This document shows positions 1 through 6,899 of a DNA stretch of 48,467 nt, piece after piece. This stretch comes from an uncultured Bacteroidia bacterium (GTDB lineage: Bacteria; Bacteroidota; Bacteroidia; Bacteroidales; F082): positions 1 to 48,467 of the forward strand of contig CADCML010000015.1 in the NCBI GenBank assembly GCA_902802535.1. The letters run 5' to 3'. Both the position numbers and the translations under genes were made by a program. Every line of letters begins with the position of its first letter. The stretch's first letter is position 1. The notes under the pieces were generated by a model, which worked only from the letters and a program-made list of their open reading frames with translations, did no database searches and was not told the origin of the DNA.

Positions 1-567
1 GTTCTCGACCAAGTCGTGCATGTCGATGATGACAAACAGGCTCTTGATATCCAACTCGCCATGCCTAACATAGCTGCTGTTAAGGCACACCAAATAAGTG
101 TTGACTACCTTGACACCGCACGTGGTGAGCACCCACTTTTGATAGGCGATGTCGGGCGCATATTTCTCCAACTTCGTTTCCTCTCCGTCACACTCTGGGA
201 AGCTGCTGCTCTTCACCTCGTAGATGTCCCAGCCGTCGCCGTTGCGGCGCAGGATGTCGACGGCGCAGTAATGGCCTTCGAGAGCGAAGGAAGCCTCGCA
301 GATGTTGTCCACGCCATCCTTCATATATTGTTGCGTCAATGCGCACATTTTGTTCAAGTCGAGGCTGCCGTCGGGATTTTTTGTGGTCACTTCCTCGTAG
401 GGGCCGAATAGTCCCATAGCGAGGTCGCCGACCTCATTGCCTTGCTCGAAGCGGGCTTGCATAGCTGGGTCATCTTTGGCTTCTTCGGGTTTATACACTT
501 TCAGCCAGAGGTTTTTCGGGCACTGGCAGAAGGCTGTGTAACGGGATTTGGAGAGTCCTTTTGTCAT
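1..567 (-). CDS. DUF2779-type protein with PD-(D/E)XK nuclease-like domain, partial
   Basis: The gene starts at the ATG at 567-565 and runs off the window, so only its first 189 codons are visible. The beginning, MTKGLSKSRYTAFCQCPKNL, and the following stretch on a growing 'FEQGNEVGDLAM' match the N-terminal part of DUF2779 proteins, which resembles Cas4/RecB-type nucleases. A PD-(D/E)XK core is visible: H-Y-C-A-V-D (the Asp) followed about 13 residues later by Y-E-V-K-S-S (the ExK). Cysteines at the start could belong to an iron-sulfur or zinc site, but the C-terminal partners are outside the window. The physiological role of this family is not established; a link to DNA repair or defence is inference. 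It has its own promoter and lies directly downstream of the AbiE pair. Confidence 0.75.
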   Translation of the reverse strand, partial: MTKGLSKSRYTAFCQCPKNLWLKVYKPEEAKDDPAMQARFEQGNEVGDLAMGLFGPYEEVTTKNPDGSLDLNKMCALTQQYMKDGVDNICEASFALEGHYCAVDILRRNGDGWDIYEVKSSSFPECDGEETKLEKYAPDIAYQKWVLTTCGVKVVNTYLVCLNSSYVRHGELDIKSLFVIIDMHDLVEN

Positions 568-593
568 CTTGATTCTGTTTTGTTTTTATTATG

Positions 594-601
594 CAAATAT
601 A
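594..601 (-). promoter_or_regulatory. -7 box TATATTTG for the DUF2779 gene
   Basis: On the minus strand TATATTTG matches the Bacteroidetes consensus TAnnTTTG, 27 bases before the ATG at 567. The sequence upstream of it (about 602-630) is one copy of the extended promoter module that recurs at 3969, 4413, 4915, 5193 and 6928. Confidence 0.7.
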
Positions 602-642
602 GTAACTTTTGGCGGAAAATTCAAGAAAAACACCGCTTTTAT

Positions 643-1425
643 TCATATCGTTGCCACCACCTCTGGGAATTGCAGAATCCTATCTGCATTTGCCTCATTG
701 AAAAGCAGATGTCCAAAGTCGCGTTTCTTTTGGTTCAAGTCCACTTCTTTCAGTCGTTCGATAAGTGTTGCCTTCAATTCTTCCAAAGACGAGATGCCTG
801 CTCTTGCACGAAGGAAATCCAGATTGGGTTTCATCTTTGAAAGCATGAAAATGGCATCGTAGAAGTCGCGCCCCTTCTGTCGGGTGAGGATGGCAGCAAA
901 CTTCATGGCGCAAAGCACATCCAACGGTGGCACTTGAACGCCGAAAAAGAAGCCCATCCTATTGATATTTGCCACAATGGGCTGGTACGACACGCCTTGG
1001 TCTTGTGCCTCTATCTTTAATAACAGTCGCTCGTCACGATGTCCTGTCAGCCCAAGGTTGAAGAGCATCTGCGGGAAATAGAGGTTTCTTCTGAAAGCCG
1101 TTAATTTCGGATTGGGCTTGTCACGCGTTTCCACCTCCACATTGTTCTGACGAAGGTATCTCACCACGCTGTCCGTCATCGCCACAAACTCTGCCTCGCT
1201 CAAATCCTTGCAGTCGAAATCCAAGTCTTCGGAAAAGCGATCGATGCCTTGGATAAGCCTCAAATTCGTGCCTCCAATGAACGCCATCTTACCGATATAG
1301 GGTGTAGTAGTCAGATGGTCGAGAATCAACAACTGTAGGTACTCCTTCAGCATGTAGCGGTCGAAGCGGCTCTCGCGGGCGATGGCGGGTGGAAAGAAAC
1401 TGCGTATGTATTCAATGTCAATCAT
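643..1425 (-). CDS. AbiEii-type nucleotidyltransferase toxin
   Basis: This is the toxin half of a type IV (AbiE) toxin-antitoxin pair: a nucleotidyltransferase of the AbiEii/AbiGii family, which in characterised members blocks growth by modifying tRNA or other targets. The nucleotidyltransferase signature is visible at residues 50-70: I-G-G-T-N followed by R-F-S-E-D-L-D-F, giving the two metal-binding Asp residues 67 and 69. Further motif residues lie around K-F-A-A-I-L and R-D-F-Y-D in the C-terminal half. The start codon overlaps the stop of the upstream antitoxin gene (ATGA at 1422-1425), so the two are probably translationally coupled. The 260-residue length fits the shorter members of the family. 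The target is not predictable from sequence. Confidence 0.85.
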   Translation of the reverse strand: MIDIEYIRSFFPPAIARESRFDRYMLKEYLQLLILDHLTTTPYIGKMAFIGGTNLRLIQGIDRFSEDLDFDCKDLSEAEFVAMTDSVVRYLRQNNVEVETRDKPNPKLTAFRRNLYFPQMLFNLGLTGHRDERLLLKIEAQDQGVSYQPIVANINRMGFFFGVQVPPLDVLCAMKFAAILTRQKGRDFYDAIFMLSKMKPNLDFLRARAGISSLEELKATLIERLKEVDLNQKKRDFGHLLFNEANADRILQFPEVVATI

Positions 1426-2039
1426 AACCCATAAACCTTTAATAATCTAATAGTTCTCTGTTCCAGTGCCTTGCTCCCGATTTGTGCGAGATAATTAGCG
1501 AAGCGTTCCCTGTTGAATTCGCTTTGCATGAAGTCCTCATCCAGTCGAAGCTCCTCCATGTCTTGTTCCGTCTTGTAGAAAGGATTCAGATAGAGCAGGT
1601 CAAGCAAAGCCTTCTCGGGGGTGGCAAACAGCAGTCCACGTCCGTTTTGCATGGTCTTAATCTCGTAGCCGAAATAAAGCGGCGTTTTAACGTTCTGGTA
1701 ATGGAAGGTGCCGAAACCGTTCTCAAACTTGGCCGTCTTGAGTGTGGTGACGCTGGTGACTTGCACCACCTCTTCGGGAATCATCCCGTAGAATGATAGT
1801 GCGCTGTGCAGGCTGATGTACGACGGGGCATAAATGCGGTTGGCCACATAGCGTGCAAAGTCGGGCATTTGGCGACATTCAGGGAAAACGTAATATTGGT
1901 TACGCAGCTTCACGAGCAGTCCTTTACGGCACCAACGTGTGAGGTTGTTACGGTCGAAATCCTTCTCCCATAGCAGCACCTGGTTGATGTGGAAACACCC
2001 CATCGGAAGCATCCGTTCCCTGAATGTCAAATAGTCCAT
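1422..2039 (-). CDS. AbiEi-type antitoxin / transcriptional regulator
   Basis: First gene of the AbiE type IV toxin-antitoxin operon. The N-terminal part (residues 10-50), with an R-W-C-R-K-G-L-L-V-K-L-R-N-Q-Y-Y sequence, has the winged-helix look of AbiEi antitoxins, which bind their own promoter. The middle contains the family-typical 'YAPSYISLHSALSFYGMIPE' stretch, and 'ATPEKALLDLLYL' follows. It is 205 residues long. In known pairs the antitoxin does not touch the toxin but counters it indirectly and autoregulates transcription. A promoter with a TATTTTTG -7 box lies at 2066-2073. No cognate operator repeat was obvious. Confidence 0.82.
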   Translation of the reverse strand: MDYLTFRERMLPMGCFHINQVLLWEKDFDRNNLTRWCRKGLLVKLRNQYYVFPECRQMPDFARYVANRIYAPSYISLHSALSFYGMIPEEVVQVTSVTTLKTAKFENGFGTFHYQNVKTPLYFGYEIKTMQNGRGLLFATPEKALLDLLYLNPFYKTEQDMEELRLDEDFMQSEFNRERFANYLAQIGSKALEQRTIRLLKVYGL

Positions 2040-2065
2040 TGTCCTAATTTGTTTCTAAAACTCTG

Positions 2066-2073
2066 CAAAAATA
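2066..2073 (-). promoter_or_regulatory. -7 box TATTTTTG for the AbiE operon
   Basis: The minus-strand TATTTTTG fits TAnnTTTG and lies 27 bases upstream of the AbiEi ATG. The region upstream (2074-2100) is a diverged copy of the module shared by neighbouring genes. Confidence 0.6.
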
Positions 2074-2177
2074 GTGATTTTTGGAAATAAAATTGATTTT
2101 TTATAGATTTTTGCACACTTATCCAAGTTTTTCCTTGTTTTCTGTGCAATTTTTAGTGTTTTTTTTGCGGGAAATTC

Positions 2178-2211
2178 AAAAAAAGTGGAACGATGTATAA
2201 AGCCGCTCCAC
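2178..2211 (-). terminator. Intrinsic terminator after the metallopeptidase-GIY-YIG gene
   Basis: Read on the minus strand, GTGGAGCG (2211-2204) pairs with CGTTCCAC (2192-2185) with one G-U or mismatch, followed by seven T residues (2184-2178). It is 25 bases past the stop codon of the 2236-3903 gene. Confidence 0.65.
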
Positions 2212-2235
2212 CTGAAACACGGTTCGAAGAGATGA

Positions 2236-3903
2236 TTACAACGAATACCTAATAGGATTGTTCATACCCTTACTCTTTTTATGAACGATTGATTTGTTAA
2301 GGTACTTATTTCTGACTTCATCGGGAGCACGATGTCCACTAAAGCCCCAACCCAAATACATAGAATCACCCTTAACAGTAGGCCGTTCCTTTGGATACCA
2401 TTCATCAACCTCAAATACCTCTATGATTAATCCTCGGTATTCACTTAACACATATTTTATTTGTTCTGTTTTTTTCTTGGCCATTCGCCAAGTCTCATGT
2501 GTCGCTTCATAGATACCCTCATAGCCCATAGATCTATTATAAAGTGCATTAATATTGATTATCATGCAGTTAGATTCTATATAATCAAGATTACCAGCAC
2601 TATATAGCCTTTTGATTTCATCAGTGGTCATCAGACCTCTTACTGATGCTTTATGACCTCCTTGTATATTTGTAAGAGCCACATCGAATCGCTTCAGCAC
2701 ATCAATGAGTGCCGATTCTACCAGGAACGCCTCATCTTCGGATAGTCCATGCGTAACAATATAATGCTTGACTTTGTCCGGCCCAATCTCTCTTATTCTA
2801 TCACATTTATCACTGTTATCTTGTGGATTCTCTTTGGCATATTGAATATGATCAAACACGCGATTATTCTGTCCTTTCCCAACATAAAAAGGTTTTTCAT
2901 CATTTGGATCAACTAACAAATAAACGTAATATCCAAGACTTTTCTGTGTGTTTTCATCAAATCCGTTGTCACATGGTTTTATGGATATATTCAATATCTT
3001 CCTCAGTACTTCCAAAGCCTTTTCAGGCTCAGTTGGATAGTATGGGCAAACCATCTGTTTGTACTGCTTCACAAGTTCGTCTTCCTCATCGATGTATCCA
3101 AGCCTTTCAGTATATTTGTTAATCCAATCAAATGCCTCATTTTCTGGAATGTTGTCAAAAAGATAACGTCCAAAGCCATAGGCAGGGAGGTCTCCTATGG
3201 TTTCTTGCTTTTTACCTATTGATTTAAGCACCCATTCAGAAATATTATTCCATTCTTCAAGCGGATATTCGTTTTCCATATACCGAAGAAACACCAATGT
3301 GCTAAATTCGGTCATCGCCTCTTCTATTTCCCTGATATAATTATATTCCGCTTGTTTCTGTTCTGTGACATAGTGGTAATAAGCATGGAACAATTCGTGG
3401 ATGTATGTGGAAAGCACACCATTGTATGTTGGTTTTCCACAAGCATCGTCAATGTTATTCACGTATAGAACCACTGTCTTCGAGTCTGACAGATATTCAC
3501 CCAATAGTGGGTAAAAGTGTTTATATACAGCACCTTCTTTCTTCCAACCATGCAACAACCAGCAATCTCCTTTATCAATGCTACATATACCGCATATCTC
3601 CTTCTTAGGACAATTCTCTGTAAGTCTCTTTTTTAGCTCCTCATACTCATCTTCGGTCATTTCTTCTATACGACATTTTCTTTCTACAGAAACTACAACT
3701 TCATTTATAAAATCACCACAAAGAATAGCAAACCTAAAACCACGTTCAGAAATTCTATTGAGTTTTTGGACTTCAGCATCATACACACTATTAATAAGTT
3801 CAACTTCAGTTCCAGAATCCTTATGTGGATATGGGAAATAACGAAATTTAAGAAATTCTCTATTTATGTTTTTTATGCTTAAGTAACCATGTTTTACAGC
3901 CAT
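2236..3903 (-). CDS. HExxH metallopeptidase-like domain fused to LEM-3-like GIY-YIG nuclease
   Basis: A 555-residue two-part protein with no signal peptide. The N-terminal half has a zincin motif H-E-L-F-H at residues 169-173 and acidic residues in a following helix (E194-E199, E-E-A-M-T-E) that could supply a third zinc ligand. It also has a cysteine group at 98-114 (C-P-K-K-E-I-C-G-I-C, then C). The C-terminal part is a LEM-3-like GIY-YIG nuclease: YYVYLL at 325-330, FYVGKG at 339-344, R348, and the catalytic-type Glu in V-E-S-A-L-I (E396). The end has the family's 'WGFSGHRAP' and a closing 'NPIRY' sequence. GIY-YIG domains cut DNA, so a protease-activated or protease-coupled nuclease is possible but is inference. 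No partner gene is obvious; the gene has its own promoter and terminator. Base composition is more AT-rich than the core genes at 5-9 kb, consistent with transfer. Confidence 0.72.
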   Translation of the reverse strand: MAVKHGYLSIKNINREFLKFRYFPYPHKDSGTEVELINSVYDAEVQKLNRISERGFRFAILCGDFINEVVVSVERKCRIEEMTEDEYEELKKRLTENCPKKEICGICSIDKGDCWLLHGWKKEGAVYKHFYPLLGEYLSDSKTVVLYVNNIDDACGKPTYNGVLSTYIHELFHAYYHYVTEQKQAEYNYIREIEEAMTEFSTLVFLRYMENEYPLEEWNNISEWVLKSIGKKQETIGDLPAYGFGRYLFDNIPENEAFDWINKYTERLGYIDEEDELVKQYKQMVCPYYPTEPEKALEVLRKILNISIKPCDNGFDENTQKSLGYYVYLLVDPNDEKPFYVGKGQNNRVFDHIQYAKENPQDNSDKCDRIREIGPDKVKHYIVTHGLSEDEAFLVESALIDVLKRFDVALTNIQGGHKASVRGLMTTDEIKRLYSAGNLDYIESNCMIININALYNRSMGYEGIYEATHETWRMAKKKTEQIKYVLSEYRGLIIEVFEVDEWYPKERPTVKGDSMYLGWGFSGHRAPDEVRNKYLNKSIVHKKSKGMNNPIRYSL

Positions 3904-3911
3904 AAAAATTC

Positions 3912-3945
3912 CGCGATTGCCCTTTACATCGCGAGGTTTTAAAGG
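3912..3945 (-). promoter_or_regulatory. Inverted repeats in the leader of the GIY-YIG fusion gene
   Basis: CGCGAT (3912-3917) and ATCGCG (3928-3933) can form a hairpin, and CCTTT (about 3920) can alternatively pair with AAAGG (3941-3945). They sit between the -7 box at 3969-3976 and the ATG at 3903. An operator or an RNA switch are both possible; neither is shown. Confidence 0.35.
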
Positions 3946-3968
3946 TTATTTTATTCATTTCAACATTG

Positions 3969-3976
3969 CAAATATA
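3969..3976 (-). promoter_or_regulatory. -7 box TATATTTG for the GIY-YIG fusion gene
   Basis: Minus-strand TATATTTG, preceded by the shared module in its cleanest form (3977-4000). This copy and the one at 594 share GAATTTTCCGCCAAAAGTT. Confidence 0.7.
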
Positions 3977-4053
3977 GAAACTTTTGGCGGAAAATTCAAA
4001 AAACAAGCAAAAAAACTCTCACCATATCCATTATGGTCTCACGGAATCTAGTT

Positions 4054-4125
4054 TCAATTATCCTCAAGATACTCAAACACCCCAAGGACAACGCCTATTC
4101 CAATGGCAAAGAATAATGTACCCAT
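4054..4125 (-). CDS. Possible 23-residue hydrophobic peptide
   Basis: An ATG at 4125 opens a 23-codon frame ending in TGA at 4054. The peptide is MGTLFFAIGIGVVLGVFEYL followed by a short acidic end (E-D-N). It has one strongly hydrophobic segment with small residues (G, V, I), as in small single-span membrane proteins. It starts 40 bases after the 73-residue gene on the same strand, so it could be co-transcribed. A clear ribosome binding site is not visible, which is not unusual in Bacteroidetes. Chance occurrence is quite possible, so confidence is low. Confidence 0.3.
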   Translation of the reverse strand: MGTLFFAIGIGVVLGVFEYLEDN

Positions 4126-4164
4126 TTTGATTAAAACTGACGAAAGGTTTGCATTGGTTTTGTC

Positions 4165-4386
4165 TCAGGCAGCAAGAGCCAGAGGCTCCTGCTGCACTTT
4201 GGTGAGGTGGTTGGTTTTGATGAAATTCTTGATGAACTTTTCAGTTTCTAAGCTGGTGAGCCCAAAGATGGTGATGATGTAGACCCCGTTCTCTTGGGTG
4301 ATGGAGCTGTGGATTTTGTTTTTCTTGGTGAAACGGCGAATTTGGTTCATTTGTTTTTCTGAAGTGGCTCTGATTGTGGTACTCAT
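4165..4386 (-). CDS. Small basic protein of unknown function
   Basis: A 73-residue protein that I do not recognise. It begins MSTTIRATSEKQMNQIRRFT, is lysine/arginine-rich over residues 5-25 (pI clearly basic), has a beta-prone middle (G-V-Y-I-I-T-I-F-G-L) and ends in a small hydrophobic tail, L-A-L-A-A. The gene is preceded by a copy of the recurring promoter module (about 4413-4445), with TATATTAT at the -7 position. This makes expression likely even though the gene is short. The composition would fit a nucleic-acid-binding or antitoxin-like protein, but nothing specific supports that. Confidence 0.55.
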   Translation of the reverse strand: MSTTIRATSEKQMNQIRRFTKKNKIHSSITQENGVYIITIFGLTSLETEKFIKNFIKTNHLTKVQQEPLALAA

Positions 4387-4472
4387 ATTGATACTGTTTT
4401 TATTGGTTGAAGTATAATATAGTAATTTTTTCCGAAAAATTCAAAAAACAGGCAAAAAAAAATTTTCAAGGC

Positions 4473-4506
4473 AAAAAAAAATGGAGTGACTTTATGGGTC
4501 GCTCCA
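4473..4506 (-). terminator. Intrinsic terminator after the sigma-fragment gene
   Basis: On the minus strand TGGAGCGAC (4506-4498) pairs with GTCACTCCA (4490-4482), followed by a run of Ts (4481-4473). It is 27 bases past the stop codon of the gene at 4533 and resembles the terminator at 2178-2211. Confidence 0.65.
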
Positions 4507-4532
4507 CCTTCCATTTTCCTACCGCCAATACT

Positions 4533-4892
4533 CTATTTCTCTGCAATCGCCTCCTCCAAGCACTGCCGCATCACCGAGACTGCATACTGAATGAACTTGG
4601 GGTTGTTGTCGAAATCGTAGGTCAGCGCGGCCTTTTTCAGGCCTTCCGCCCCGACTCCTATCAGTTCTTCGATCGACAGTCCTCTGTGTTGATATTGATT
4701 AGACAAACTGACCACGAACCTCATGCTGGCCCAACACAGGCGTTCCAATTCGTCGCAATCCGGGCCTTTTTCTTTCACCGCCTTGAGCAGTTCAAGTTCT
4801 TCTTCCGAAAGTAATTCCACTCGGCCAATTTCTCTTAGGAATTCATCAAGGTTTTCGATTTTCATTGTTGTTTTGTTTTTGACACTACACAT
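4533..4892 (-). CDS. Short sigma-70-like protein: regions 1.2 and 2 only
   Basis: Counting from the inner ATG at 4865, the protein is 110 residues. Residues 5-32 look like sigma region 1.2. Residues 38-110 match region 2 of housekeeping sigma factors: R-F-V-V-S-L-S-N-Q-Y, then H-R-G-L-S-I-E-E-L-I, then a G-L-K-K-A-A helix, and finally K-F-I-Q-Y-A-V with R-Q at 100-101. The chain stops right after the region 2.4-like helix (E-A-I-A-E-K), so regions 3 and 4 are absent. Where RpoD has the paired tryptophans used in promoter melting (Y-A-T-W-W), this protein has Y-A-V-S-V. It could be a decayed gene, or a protein that docks on core RNA polymerase or on an anti-sigma factor without opening promoters. 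The start is ambiguous because the leader and ATG are tandemly duplicated, in frame (4863-4916); 4865 is the likely ancestral start. Confidence 0.65.
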   Translation of the reverse strand: MCSVKNKTTMKIENLDEFLREIGRVELLSEEELELLKAVKEKGPDCDELERLCWASMRFVVSLSNQYQHRGLSIEELIGVGAEGLKKAALTYDFDNNPKFIQYAVSVMRQCLEEAIAEK

Positions 4893-4916
4893 TGTTGTTT
4901 TGTTTTTGACGCTACA
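4863..4916 (-). repeat. 27-bp tandem duplication of leader plus start codon
   Basis: Two adjacent 27-base copies, 4863-4889 and 4890-4916, differ at one base. Each copy carries an ATG at its minus-strand end, and 27 bases is nine codons, so both starts are in frame with the sigma-like gene. Confidence 0.9.
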
Positions 4917-4922
4917 AATATA
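4915..4922 (-). promoter_or_regulatory. -7 box TATATTTG for the sigma-fragment gene
   Basis: Minus-strand TATATTTG directly beside the duplicated leader. With this box, the outer ATG (4892) would have a leader of only about 15 bases and the inner ATG (4865) about 42. Confidence 0.65.
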
Positions 4923-4934
4923 GAAACTTTTGTC

Positions 4935-5168
4935 TCAAAATTCAAAACGATCCTCAAACTGCTTAAAAAGCCGATAGTAAGCCTTCATATTTTCCAACTC
5001 GTACCATGCCCTCTCAGTAGATGGGCGGGCATCGAGGTCGTAAATCCTTGCACTGGGTATGGCAAGCAGGAAGGGCGAATGGGTGGCAATCATCGGATAG
5101 ACAATACGATAGAGATAGACATGTCTGTTTTCCAGACATGGAAAGAATTGTTGCAAATATGTTCTCAT
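4935..5168 (-). pseudogene. C-terminal fragment of an SMC/ABC-type (AAA_21-like) ATPase
   Basis: A 77-codon frame. From residue 26 it reads M-I-A-T-H-S-P-F-L-L-A-I-P-S-A-R-I-Y-D-L-D and continues with W-Y-E-L-E-N-M and Y-Y-R-L-F-K. This is the extreme C-terminus of predicted ABC/SMC-type ATPases, where T-H-S-P is the H-loop region. The Walker A, signature and Walker B segments are absent. The first 25 residues do not match the usual preceding strand, so the fragment seems joined to unrelated sequence. A copy of the recurring promoter module lies upstream (about 5193-5225). I read this as a gene remnant; a short expressed peptide cannot be excluded. Confidence 0.5.
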
Positions 5169-5239
5169 TGTCGTTTCGTATTTTATGGTTACGACATAAT
5201 ATAGAAACTTTTTGGCGAAAATTCAAAAAAAAGTGACAC

Positions 5240-5258
5240 AAAAAAGTTGGAACAACTT
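5240..5258 (-). terminator. Possible weak terminator after the AAA+ gene
   Basis: On the minus strand AAGTTG and CAACTT pair across a three-base loop and are followed by a short T run. It is 25 bases past the stop at 5283. The stem is short. Confidence 0.35.
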
Positions 5259-5282
5259 CGGCGCCACCCCACTTGAGACAGT

Positions 5283-6896
5283 TTAAAACCCAATCCTCTT
5301 TCGCGCTATGCCATTATTCAACTGTTCGCAGCGGCAATAGCTTTCAAGCACAGGAAGCATCTCGTCAGCGGTGCCATAAAGGATGCTGTTGATGGCGTGC
5401 TTGCGAGCCACGTTCTCGATTTGGCCGCCGCTGAAGTCGAAGTGCTCGGCCAAGGTGGCAGCGTCGCTGTCGTTCAGTTCGGGAATCATCTGTTGCCAGA
5501 TTTTGCCGCGCACCGTGGCATCGGGCTTGTCGAACCTGATCTTGTAGAGGAAACGACGCTCGAAGGCGCTGTCGAGGTTCTCGGTGAGGTTGGTAGTGGC
5601 AATCATGATGCCGTCCAAGGTCTCCATCTCCTGCAGGATGATGTTCTGGATGGTGTTCTCCATCTTGTCCACCGCGTTTTCAGCGCCGGCCTTGCGAATG
5701 CCGATGATGGCATCGGCCTCGTTGAAGAGCAAGATGGGGGCTTTCTCGGCACGCTGCACGAGGCTGCGGTAACGGTCGAACAGGGCCTTGATGTTCTTCT
5801 CGGAGTCGCCCACCCACTTGCTCTTGATGCTCGGCACGTCGACGGTCCCCGTGCCCGGACCGCCATGGAACAGGCAAGTGAAACCCTGTCGGAAACCGCG
5901 CTGCTGCATACGCTCACGGATTTTGGCATATTGCTCCGGCTCAAAGAAACGGTTGAGTTCATCCACCTGATGCTGAACGGTCTCAGTGTAGAACATGGTC
6001 TTGGGCGTGAGTTGGTCAGGCTTAATCACATCGGCGAGGTGTTCTTCCGTGGTGGTAATTTTTAGTTCTGCTAGCAAATCACGCATGGCTTCCTCTGTCA
6101 GTTTGAATTGCGTATTGTTGACAATGCCATCCTCGCAGCGGAACTCGACAAGTTTGGCCGTTTGAAGCGTGTGACTGTCGCTGCGCAAAGCGGCCTTGGC
6201 ATTGTTGAAGTCGGCGGTGCTGTAGAAGACGTTTTCCATCTGGTTGAAACGGATGTCGTTGTCGTCGTTGCAGATGAGATAATAGCAGAACTTGATCAGG
6301 AGGAGTTCGTCAGTTTCATCAAGACGGAGTTGCTTCACCTTTTGCCCGAAGACCACCTGTGGGTTGTCGTCAAACAGCTTGTGGATCTCTTCGATTAGTT
6401 CCTTGGGACCGATGGCATCGTCGTTGAGGTCGTCGAACCATTGGTTCAGCACCTCAAACACACCCGCGCAGTCAAGGCCCTTGTGGATGGGCAACTGATA
6501 CACTTCGTTGTGCTTGAGGCAACGGATGACGGCAGCAGGCACGTCAAAGTCGTCCTCATCCTTCACGTCACGGTAGCGCAGCAAGCGGCGGTGTACAAGC
6601 GCATCGATGTCTTTGGCAAAAGCCAGTACGGCGATGTTGCCAAGGTCGAGGTGACGGGCCAAGTCGCGGTAATCCACGCGATAAGGGCCTTCGTCCATAC
6701 AGATGGCAAAAATGACGGCCTGCCGCTCGCTGATGCCGTACTTCTCGGCGAGGAACTTGATTTCGAAAGCTGAGGCTTTCATGAAGTCGGCGCTCATCTT
6801 GGAGTCCTTAGAGCTTTCGGCGACGGTCTCGATGGCCTGAAGGAGAGTAAGGTTTTGCTTTTTACGTGTCTTGGTGGTAGCGTTTTTCTTTTCCAT
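5283..6896 (-). CDS. AAA+ ATPase with deleted Walker A lysine segment
   Basis: A 537-residue protein: an alpha-helical N-terminal region (1-330) followed by a AAA+ module. The P-loop begins normally, G-G-P-G-T-G at 345-350, but continues directly with T-V-D-V-P-S-I-K-S-K-W. In relatives, G-P-G-T-G is followed by K-T, a helix of about 15 residues and then the V-D-V strand. About 18 residues, including the nucleotide-binding Lys and Thr, therefore appear to be missing in frame (junction near base 5846). The rest is intact: Walker B-like I-L-L-F-N-E-A-D (388-395; N-E-A-D is normal in this group), sensor 1 A-T-T-N (433-436), and arginines in F-E-R-R (445-448). Without the lysine, ATP hydrolysis should be lost. 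It could be a structural subunit, a recently damaged gene or an assembly error. The ancestral family is of unknown role. Confidence 0.75.
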   Translation of the reverse strand: MEKKNATTKTRKKQNLTLLQAIETVAESSKDSKMSADFMKASAFEIKFLAEKYGISERQAVIFAICMDEGPYRVDYRDLARHLDLGNIAVLAFAKDIDALVHRRLLRYRDVKDEDDFDVPAAVIRCLKHNEVYQLPIHKGLDCAGVFEVLNQWFDDLNDDAIGPKELIEEIHKLFDDNPQVVFGQKVKQLRLDETDELLLIKFCYYLICNDDNDIRFNQMENVFYSTADFNNAKAALRSDSHTLQTAKLVEFRCEDGIVNNTQFKLTEEAMRDLLAELKITTTEEHLADVIKPDQLTPKTMFYTETVQHQVDELNRFFEPEQYAKIRERMQQRGFRQGFTCLFHGGPGTGTVDVPSIKSKWVGDSEKNIKALFDRYRSLVQRAEKAPILLFNEADAIIGIRKAGAENAVDKMENTIQNIILQEMETLDGIMIATTNLTENLDSAFERRFLYKIRFDKPDATVRGKIWQQMIPELNDSDAATLAEHFDFSGGQIENVARKHAINSILYGTADEMLPVLESYCRCEQLNNGIARKRIGF

Positions 6897-6899
6897 TAT

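Noticed and set aside
5014-5241. 75-codon minus-strand frame overlapping the ATPase fragment
   Set aside because: It starts upstream of the promoter position, and the other frame carries the T-H-S-P ATPase sequence.
5397-6065. 222-codon plus-strand frame in the AAA+ gene
   Set aside because: Shadow of the AAA+ gene on the other strand; no motif.
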